From positions 1 through 23,223 of the forward strand of contig CAZCOA010000044.1 of the NCBI GenBank assembly GCA_964500225.1: a stretch of DNA of 23,223 nt, written 5' to 3'. Numbering within the stretch: the first letter of the stretch is position 1; each line of letters starts with the position of its first letter. This DNA comes from JAAYDY01 sp964500225 (GTDB lineage: Bacteria; Planctomycetota; Phycisphaerae; FEN-1346; JAACEH01). The position numbers and the translations under genes are program-made. Positions 17,609 to 23,223 of the stretch are shown here, piece by piece. The notes beneath the pieces were generated by a model. The model did no database searches. It had not been told where the DNA came from and saw only the letters and a program-made list of their open reading frames with translations.

Positions 17609-17636
17609 ATTGTACCCGAAGGGTGTCGCGGCACAA
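17609..17636 (-). promoter_or_regulatory. Possible promoter of the ABC exporter pair
   Basis: On the minus strand: TTGTGC (17636-17631, 3/6), a 16-nt spacer, TACAAT (17614-17609, 5/6). The start would be near 17602, leaving a leader of about 80 nt. A second A/T-rich hexamer, TATAAG, lies just downstream. The -35 is poor. Confidence 0.35.
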
Positions 17637-17677
17637 CGAGTTGACCGGCGGTTTTAACCGAGCAAGCGGAGGCCGCC

Positions 17678-18739
17678 CTATTCGTCCGCGTCGCGGCGTT
17701 CCATGGCATGGATGCGGAGCTGTCCGCAGGCAGCGTCGAGCTCGGCGCCCTTGCGGCGGCGAACACAAGCCTCGATGCCCCCCTTCCGGAGGACGTCGAG
17801 AAACTGCCGCACGGCAGCCGCGTCGGGGGCGTGCAGATCGGCGCAGGCCGCCACGGGATTCAGCGGAATGAGGTTCACCATCGAGGGGAACTCGCCCAGC
17901 AGGGCGACCAGGCGTCGGGCACAGTCGGGCGAATCGTTGAGGCCGCGGACGAGGACGTACTCGAACGTGACCTTGCGTGTGGTCTTCTCGAAGTAGTAGT
18001 GGGCCGCGGCCAGAATCTCGGCGATGGGCGTCCGGGCCGCGCGGCCAACGATGCGGGCGCGAAGCTCGTCGGTGGGCGCATGCAGCGACACAGCCAGGTG
18101 GAACTGTCGTCCGAGGTCGGCCAGGCGGCGGATGCCGGCCACCAGGCCACAGGTCGAAACCGTGATTCGCCGCGCGCCGATGCCCATGCCGGCGGCGCTA
18201 TCGTTGAGCCGTTCCAGGGCGACCGCCAGGGCGTCGAAATTGGCCAGCGGCTCGCCGATCCCCATGAACGTTACGTTCGAGAGCCGCTCGCGGTCGCCCA
18301 GGCGGTCGCACACCCGGAGCACCTGCTCGATCATTTCGTGCGGGTGGAGGTTGCGGACCAGTCCCTTCTTGCCGCTGGCACAAAACAGGCACCCCATGGC
18401 GCAGCCGACCTGGGTGCTGACGCAGACCGTGCCGCGGGCGGCCGAGGAGGCCAGAAACGCGCATTCGATGAGGTTTCCGTCGTCCAGGGCGAGGACGAGT
18501 TTGAAGCTGCCGTCGGCGGCTTCGCGCCGGTCGGTCTCGCGCAGGGTCCGCAGCGCGTAGCGCGACGCCAGAAGCTCCCGCAGGCGTTTGGGCAGATCGG
18601 TCATGGCGTCGAACGAGGCCAGACCCAGACCGTAAACGTTGTGCAGAAGTTGCCGCACAACAAACGGGCGGCAGCCTGCGGCGGCGAGTTCGGCCTCGAT
18701 TTGGCCCTGAGGCTGGGCAATGAAAGGCGGAAGACTCAT
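17678..18739 (-). CDS. rlmN: 23S rRNA (A2503-C2)/tRNA (A37-C2) methyltransferase
   Basis: Radical-SAM enzyme that methylates C2 of adenine 2503 in 23S rRNA and of A37 in some tRNAs, using a methylated Cys intermediate. 353 aa from the ATG at 18739, beginning MSLPPF. The 4Fe-4S motif is QVGCAMGCLFCASGKKG (C113, C117, C120). GIGEPLANF, STCGLVAGI and AVSLHAPTDELR are RlmN/Cfr motifs, and the C-terminal DAACGQL contains the methyl-carrying C338. The length and the LPPF-type N terminus fit RlmN rather than Cfr. The frame also offers a TTG four codons upstream that would overlap the ribE stop. I prefer the ATG, 8 nt after that stop, but neither has a strong Shine-Dalgarno. Confidence 0.95.
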   Translation of the reverse strand: MSLPPFIAQPQGQIEAELAAAGCRPFVVRQLLHNVYGLGLASFDAMTDLPKRLRELLASRYALRTLRETDRREAADGSFKLVLALDDGNLIECAFLASSAARGTVCVSTQVGCAMGCLFCASGKKGLVRNLHPHEMIEQVLRVCDRLGDRERLSNVTFMGIGEPLANFDALAVALERLNDSAAGMGIGARRITVSTCGLVAGIRRLADLGRQFHLAVSLHAPTDELRARIVGRAARTPIAEILAAAHYYFEKTTRKVTFEYVLVRGLNDSPDCARRLVALLGEFPSMVNLIPLNPVAACADLHAPDAAAVRQFLDVLRKGGIEACVRRRKGAELDAACGQLRIHAMERRDADE

Positions 18740-18747
18740 GGAAAGAC

Positions 18748-19386
18748 TCAATCCAGAAAACCGGCGTCGCGGAGTTTATCGAGGGTCAGTCCCGAGCTGC
18801 CTCGCCGCAGAGCCCGGAACACGTACTTGCCAAGGATGTCGGTCTCGATGTTGACAGACCGTCCGACGGTCAGGCTGCCGAGCGTCGTGGCGGCAAGGGT
18901 GGTCGGAATCAGGGCCACGGAAAACCGGCCGTCGGCCACGTCCACCAGCGTCAGGCTGACCCCGTCGATGGCAACGCTGCCCTTGGGCGTCATCTGGTCC
19001 GTCAGAGACGGGTCGCAGGCGAAAACCCAAAGGCGTTCGGCGCCTTGCTCGCGGCGTTCGATGAGTCGAGCGGTTCCGTCCACGTGTCCCTGGACGAAAT
19101 GGCCGTCGAGCCGGCCGCCGACGGGCAGGCTGCGTTCGAGGTTTACACGGTCGCCGACCGCCAGGCCGCCCAGGGTGGTTCGCGCGAGCGTCTCGGGCAC
19201 GGCGTCGAACGCCGCCACGGAGCCGCGCAGGTCAACCACCGTCTGGCAGCAGCCGCTGATGCAGACGGAATCGCCGCGACGAACGCCGTCAGCCACAGGG
19301 CCCAGGTCGATCTCCAGGCGACGTCCCGCGGGAGACGCCGCGGAAGTGCGCACCGTACCGATGCCTTCCACCAATCCGGTAAACAT
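18748..19386 (-). CDS. ribE: Riboflavin synthase (alpha subunit)
   Basis: Dismutates two 6,7-dimethyl-8-ribityllumazine molecules to riboflavin. 212 aa in two homologous lumazine-binding halves. The first starts MFTGLVEGIGTV, the near-invariant N terminus, and has DSVCISGCCQTVV. The second starts near DGHFVQGHVDG and has GSVAIDGVSLTLV and IPTTLAATTLG, where the usual PHT is PTT. An extension of 30 codons upstream is open but unrelated to the family, so the ATG at 19386 is used. No other rib genes are in the window. I looked for an FMN riboswitch in the leader and saw none. It is transcribed with rlmN, whose start is a few bases from the ribE stop. Confidence 0.96.
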   Translation of the reverse strand: MFTGLVEGIGTVRTSAASPAGRRLEIDLGPVADGVRRGDSVCISGCCQTVVDLRGSVAAFDAVPETLARTTLGGLAVGDRVNLERSLPVGGRLDGHFVQGHVDGTARLIERREQGAERLWVFACDPSLTDQMTPKGSVAIDGVSLTLVDVADGRFSVALIPTTLAATTLGSLTVGRSVNIETDILGKYVFRALRRGSSGLTLDKLRDAGFLD

Positions 19387-19783
19387 GTCCTGAGGATACC
19401 ACACCTTCGCCGGAAACGCAACGCGGCGACACGCGGCAAATGCGTGAGGGGCTGTGCGGCGGGTGGCGTCGGCCACAAGGAATGGTTATACTCTGCGTCA
19501 CGCGGGGCCGGGCTTAACAACGGATCGCGGCTGGCGCGCGGGCGACATGTGCCGGCGCATGTCGTCTTCCGCGACGGCCTGTTGCGCGACATGTGCCGCA
19601 AGCTGTTCCGGGCGGCAGGTCGGATGATGTGCGTCCACGGCCGGGCCAGGCGAAGTTCGAGCAATAGGGCAAGGTATTTCCGGCCGAAACTGCGACAGAC
19701 CCGCGGCAAAAGGAAAGCCGGTTGAAGGGTGACGCCCGCGACGAACAGCAGCATGTTTCCGGAGGGCCATAGGAGGACGTTGC
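19387..19783. other. Divergent intergenic region, ribE / glycosidase
   Basis: About 400 nt with no gene I can support. It holds an A/T-rich TTATA element at 19486-19490 that could supply a -10 to either strand, and the palindrome and half-site described separately. It ends in AGGAGG (19771-19776), the ribosome-binding site of the glycosidase gene. A basic frame ending at 19725 lacks a ribosome-binding site and is not called. Confidence 0.5.
19543..19597. promoter_or_regulatory. Candidate operator: 22-bp near-palindrome plus a half-site
   Basis: CGACATGTGCC (19543-19553) faces GGCGCATGTCG (19554-19564), which is its reverse complement in 10 of 11 positions. The left half-site recurs exactly at 19587-19597, 44 bp downstream, about four helical turns. 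A dimeric regulator bound here could control the glycosidase gene, ribE, or both. Confidence 0.4.
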
Positions 19784-22174
19784 ATGAGCGAGGACACGGG
19801 CCTTTATCGAGGATCGACATTTCAATTGTGTGCGGATGCCGTGGTAGAACCGGCCGCCGAGGGCCGCCCTGAGCGTTGCGCGCGGATCGATGGCAACACG
19901 CTCTGGATGACCAGTCCGGACGAGCGGCGGCGCCTGCGCCGCGACGAGTTGCCAACCGACGGCCCCCTGCTCGACAGCGGGCTGCCTGTGCTGGACTGGT
20001 GCTGGCTGATTGCACGGCGCGACATAGAGTCGAATTTCTACGACGACGGCATGTACGCCGGGCGGGACTTTCGGCGTTCGTCCACGTGGGTGCGCGACAC
20101 AAGCTACTCGGTGCTGATGGGGCTGGACCTGCTCTATCCGGAGAAGGTCCGCCAGACGCTCGACCGGCTGCTCGACCGGTCCAAGGGCGAGATCAAGCTG
20201 GAGCAGTACGCCGACCTGCACGAGAATCGCTACTACACGATGACCGACAACATCATCTGGGTACTGGCGGCGGAAAGCTACGGTCGCACGACCGGCGATG
20301 CCGAAATGCTGCGGAACGGCGCAGCAATGGCCGTGAACACGATTCGGCGGTCGTTGCGGGAGCGGTTCGATCCGGTGTCGGGCCTGTTCGTCGGGGGCAG
20401 TAGTTTCTTCGACGGGTCGTCGGGCTACCCGGCCGGGCTGACCGGGCCGGAGTTGCGGTCGGCGAGCACCAATTTCCTCTATGTCCGGGCGTCGCGGCTG
20501 CTGGCCGAGCTCGACGGTATGCCTTCGGCGGCGCGTGATGCCCTGGAACAGCTCGAACACTCGGTGCGGGCGGCAATGGAGCGCGAGCTGTGGCTCGACG
20601 AGGCGGGGCACTATGCCCAGTTCCACCACGGGCTGAACTATCGCGAGCACCGGTACGAGGCGGTGGCCCATGCGCTGGCCGTTGCGGACCCCGCCCTGCC
20701 GGCAGACCGCGCGATGCGGATAGTGCGGGCGACGCCCCGGCCGGCGTTCGGCGTTCCGGCCATCCATCCGGCGTACCTGGCGCGGCCGGTGTACCACAGC
20801 AAGGCCGTTTGGCCGTTCACTCTCGGGTTGATGCTGTGGGCCCTGCGGTGCCGAGGCGGCATGGGGGACCATGCACTTGCCCCGTGCGACGACGTGGCCG
20901 CCCTGCGGGACTACCTGGCGGCCGAGTTGGTCCGCACGGGAATGCTCGAAGGCACGTTCATGGAACTGATCGACACGGCCACCGGCCGCGGCGTGTACTC
21001 GCCCAGCCAGCTCTGGTCGGCCGCAGCGGTGCCGGCCCTGGTGCAGCAGACAATCTTCGGCATGACCTTCCTCTCCGATCGGATCGAGTTCCGGCCGTCG
21101 GCGCCGTCGTGGCTGGGCGGTCGGACGGTCACGCTCCGCGACGTGCCCATCCGCGGCCGGAAAAGGACTCTCGCCGTGAACGGCCGGGGTCGCGTTTCGG
21201 TGGACGGGCAACCACTGGACGACAACGTGCTGCGCCTCGACCGGCCGGCTGCCGCGGCCGGGGATGCAGCCGGTTTGTCAGGCGTCGCCTGCGTCGAAAT
21301 CCCCGAGGCGACCACGACGACGCAGGTGGCGGCTGACGTGCAGCACGATGCCGGCGTGGAACTGCGCCTGTCGCCCTCGGCCCAGACGGTGTTCCCGGCC
21401 GAGGATCAGATCGGGAGCTACGATTTCACGGTGCAGGCACGGAACCTTCGCGATCAGCCGGCCACCGTCGCGCTGGACTGCCAATGGACGGGCACGCAAG
21501 GCCGGATCGATCGCGGGCGTTTGCGTCTGAGCATTGCCGCCAGGCAGACGGCCACCGCGACGGTCCGCCTGGTGTTCGACGCGCCGCCGGTTCGCCTGGA
21601 TCGAGGCCAACTGACCGTGGCGACCGAGGACGGATCGCTGCGGGCGACGGCGACGGTGCGGCGTCTGCTGACGCTGGACGGCCATTGGCAGATGAGGCCC
21701 ATGTTCAAGAACGCGAGCCTGCGCTACAGCGGCGACCTGTCGGGCTATGACTACTGGACGCCACCGCTGCGGGCGCCGATGCCGGCCGAGCTGCGCATTG
21801 GCCCCTATGTGGGCGTGCTGTGGTACGTGCGGCGGATCGTGGTGCCGGACGACTGGGCCGGCCGCGAACTGGTCCTTTACGCCGGGGCAATGGGCGAGCG
21901 GGACGAGACGCACTTCAACGGCATGTACATTGGCGGCATGGGCGACGAGAAGACGTCGGCCGACGGGCGGCCGCGGAAGTACGTCATTCCGGCGGATATC
22001 GTCAAGGCGGGCGAGACGAACTCGGTGTCGATCAAGACCTTCTCGACGACGGGCAGGAACATCGGCATCACCCAGGGACCGTTCTTCGTGTCGCCGGCGG
22101 ACGACTTCGAGTGGGCCCTGGCGGAGGCCGAGGCCATGATGCTGCGCAACCGGCTTCCCGATGTGAGCCTGTGA
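19784..22174 (+). CDS. Multidomain six-hairpin glycosidase-like protein
   Basis: 796 aa, start fixed by AGGAGG 7 nt before the ATG. No signal peptide is visible, so it appears cytoplasmic. Residues about 70-425 look like an (alpha/alpha)6 catalytic domain of the six-hairpin glycosidase superfamily. Segments are SSTWVRDTSYSVLMGLDLLYP (D105 is a likely key acid), YYTMTDNIIWVLAAESYGRTTGD, STNFLYVRASRLLAELDG, SKAVWPFTLGLMLWALR and GTFMELIDTATGRGVYSPSQLWSAAA. A beta-rich region follows (about 430-630). The last part (about 635-780, with WYVRRIVVPDDWAGRELVLYAG and HFNGMYIGG) resembles the galactose-binding-like sugar-binding domain of GH2 enzymes. I cannot assign a GH family or substrate. The next gene is an exported glycoside-hydrolase-like protein, so a glycan-use locus probably begins here. 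Confidence 0.75.
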   Translation: MSEDTGLYRGSTFQLCADAVVEPAAEGRPERCARIDGNTLWMTSPDERRRLRRDELPTDGPLLDSGLPVLDWCWLIARRDIESNFYDDGMYAGRDFRRSSTWVRDTSYSVLMGLDLLYPEKVRQTLDRLLDRSKGEIKLEQYADLHENRYYTMTDNIIWVLAAESYGRTTGDAEMLRNGAAMAVNTIRRSLRERFDPVSGLFVGGSSFFDGSSGYPAGLTGPELRSASTNFLYVRASRLLAELDGMPSAARDALEQLEHSVRAAMERELWLDEAGHYAQFHHGLNYREHRYEAVAHALAVADPALPADRAMRIVRATPRPAFGVPAIHPAYLARPVYHSKAVWPFTLGLMLWALRCRGGMGDHALAPCDDVAALRDYLAAELVRTGMLEGTFMELIDTATGRGVYSPSQLWSAAAVPALVQQTIFGMTFLSDRIEFRPSAPSWLGGRTVTLRDVPIRGRKRTLAVNGRGRVSVDGQPLDDNVLRLDRPAAAAGDAAGLSGVACVEIPEATTTTQVAADVQHDAGVELRLSPSAQTVFPAEDQIGSYDFTVQARNLRDQPATVALDCQWTGTQGRIDRGRLRLSIAARQTATATVRLVFDAPPVRLDRGQLTVATEDGSLRATATVRRLLTLDGHWQMRPMFKNASLRYSGDLSGYDYWTPPLRAPMPAELRIGPYVGVLWYVRRIVVPDDWAGRELVLYAGAMGERDETHFNGMYIGGMGDEKTSADGRPRKYVIPADIVKAGETNSVSIKTFSTTGRNIGITQGPFFVSPADDFEWALAEAEAMMLRNRLPDVSL

Positions 22175-22211
22175 GTCGGCCGCAGGAACCATTCGGACAA
22201 CTGTGACCGGA

Positions 22212-22424
22212 GGCTGCGGGCACCGTCTGAGGGACGCAGCCACAGGAAGTGCGGCACCGGACAAAGAGCACGCTCTGGCGTCGGCTTCGCCGCCGCTCCA
22301 AAGCGTGGCCCTCCAACTCCCGGTTTCGACCCTGGCGGCGCACTGGCCGCCACAAGGCTCTTCGTTTTATCCGAACCCACCATGCCCAGGCAACGTTCAA
22401 CCCATGGATGGGAAGCATGGTGGG
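22212..22424. repeat. Cluster of inverted repeats in the gap 22175-22468
   Basis: Three stem-loops lie in the 294-nt gap: GGCTGCG (22212-22218)/CGCAGCC (22235-22241); CACGCT (22269-22274)/AGCGTG (22302-22307), with inner CGGC/GCCG pairing; and CCCACCATGC (22376-22385)/GCATGGTGGG (22415-22424), enclosing CCCAT/ATGGG (22401-22412). No T-run follows any of them. No gene is seen here. Confidence 0.5.
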
Positions 22425-22468
22425 ACCGGGTCCCGACCGTGCATGCGTTGCGGATGGCGGAGGACACT

Positions 22469-23223
22469 ATGGAACGGCTGTATCGGGAGGCGAGGACGAC
22501 GTCGGCACGGTGGCGGCGGACGGTGGTGGCGGTGGCAGTGGTTGTGGCGGGATTCGTCGCGGCATCGCCCGGGACGATTCAGGCACAGCAACCGCCTGCG
22601 TCGCCGGCGGCCGAGGTGAAGCTCTGGACCAGCAGCGCACCGGCGGATGAGGGCGAGAAGACGCCGGCCGGATCGCTCGGGCCGGTGACAATCGTCGCGG
22701 CCCGCAACGGAATGTTCTCGGGCAAAGTGGTCGCGGATTCGGCCGGCCCGATCCGCAAACTCAAGGGCTCGATCGGTAACCTGACGTCCAACGACGGGGC
22801 CGTAATTCCGGCCCGGTCCATTCAGGTCCGTTACGCCGTGCCGTGGGAGCAGCGGGGCTGGGGATGGCCTTCGTACCCGGACATTCTGCTGCAGTCGCCT
22901 CCCGAGACGATACAGACCTACGACCGCCGCACACTGGCGCCGGTGTGGGTCACCGTGTCGGTGCCGAAAGACGCCAGGGCGGGCGTGTACACCGGAGAAC
23001 TGGTAGTCCAGGCCGAAGGGTTGCCGGCGACAAAGGTTCCGGTGAAGCTCGATGTTCAGGACTGGACATTGCCCGACTCGCAGGCGTACCGCACGTGGAT
23101 GGATTTCGTCCAGTCGCCCGACACGCTGTCGCTGGAATACAACGTGCCGCTCTGGTCGCAGAAGCATTGGGAACTGATCCAGCGGTCGTTCCGCCTGATT
23201 CGCGACACGGGCAGCCGCGTGCT
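22469..23223 (+). CDS. Exported GH123/DUF4091-like protein, N-terminal part (runs off the window)
   Basis: Open to the end of the window; 251 residues visible. The N terminus has a basic region (MERLYREARTTSARWRR), a hydrophobic run TVVAVAVVVAGFVAA, and a probable signal cleavage after TIQA (residue 39), so the protein is exported. The following beta-rich domain contains TYDRRTLAPVWVTVSVPKDA (150-169), AGVYTGELVVQAEG, VPVKLDVQDWTLPD and YRTWMDFVQSPDTLSLEYNV. This is the layout of the N-terminal domain before the catalytic barrel in GH123 and DUF4091 proteins, which act on glycans containing N-acetylhexosamines or remain uncharacterised. The barrel lies beyond the edge. GGAGG (22459-22463) supports the ATG at 22469; an in-frame ATG at 22454 is the alternative. 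Confidence 0.75.
   Translation, partial: MERLYREARTTSARWRRTVVAVAVVVAGFVAASPGTIQAQQPPASPAAEVKLWTSSAPADEGEKTPAGSLGPVTIVAARNGMFSGKVVADSAGPIRKLKGSIGNLTSNDGAVIPARSIQVRYAVPWEQRGWGWPSYPDILLQSPPETIQTYDRRTLAPVWVTVSVPKDARAGVYTGELVVQAEGLPATKVPVKLDVQDWTLPDSQAYRTWMDFVQSPDTLSLEYNVPLWSQKHWELIQRSFRLIRDTGSRV

Noticed and set aside
19387..19500. FMN riboswitch upstream of ribE
   Set aside because: I looked for the conserved FMN-element segments on the minus strand and could not find them.
19591..19725. Possible 44-codon basic protein ending at 19725
   Set aside because: No ribosome-binding site or promoter, and the start lies inside the repeated half-site; its composition could come from GC-rich noncoding DNA.
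19514..21211. 565-codon minus-strand frame opposite the glycosidase gene
   Set aside because: No start signal, Arg/Pro/Gln-rich shadow; the plus strand has a strong ribosome-binding site and domain-like sequence.

Overview
The window is GC-rich bacterial chromosome, densely coded, with coding third positions dominated by G and C. The gene set is a housekeeping core (GMP synthesis, pyridoxine synthesis, 16S and 23S rRNA/tRNA methylation, riboflavin) plus marks of an anaerobic or microaerobic, carbohydrate-degrading lifestyle: a stand-alone rubredoxin, an EtfBA pair of the type found in electron-bifurcating complexes next to a GlcD-type 2-hydroxyacid dehydrogenase, and the start of a glycan-degradation locus. 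My best guess is a Planctomycetota relative (Phycisphaerae/Sedimentisphaerales-like). This rests on gene style only; no marker gene is present to prove it.

Layout. 1-536: the 3' end of tRNA-Thr(CGT) and a complete tRNA-Leu(TAA) with a good promoter. 537-995: no intact gene, a probable decayed phosphatase/sulfatase fragment and a strong hairpin. 996-1157: a small rubredoxin gene, overlapping tail to tail with a membrane hydrolase gene (1146-2144, minus). 2188-5771: a minus-strand operon guaB - small exported protein - guaA, probably continuing into the hydrolase, with a consensus promoter at 5819-5847. 5865-7813: pdxA-rsmA (minus, ATGA overlap). 8117-11408: etfB-etfA-glcD (plus). 11411-12200: a short leader ORF, an intrinsic terminator and a GNAT acetyltransferase gene. 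12328-13662: a CNT-type transporter. 13766-17520: two overlapping ABC half-exporter genes (minus). 17678-19386: ribE-rlmN (minus). 19784-22174: a multidomain six-hairpin glycosidase-like protein. 22469 to the end: an exported GH123/DUF4091-like protein, cut by the window edge.

The most interesting feature is between glcD and the GNAT gene. A promoter-like site (TTGACA-18-TAAGAT) is followed at once by a 36-codon ORF rich in Thr, Lys and Arg, then by a perfect 13-bp intrinsic terminator, then by the GNAT ribosome-binding site. The last codons of the short ORF contain an exact 10-nt copy of the 3' arm of the terminator stem. The 5' arm can therefore pair either with its terminator partner or with the ORF end. 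This is the architecture of a translation-controlled attenuator, apparently governing an acetyltransferase of unknown substrate.

Other notable points: a CNT transporter whose nucleobase-contact motif is rewritten, an ABC pair with one catalytically degenerate ATP site split between the two subunits, and a 22-bp near-perfect palindrome plus half-site in the ribE/glycosidase divergent region.
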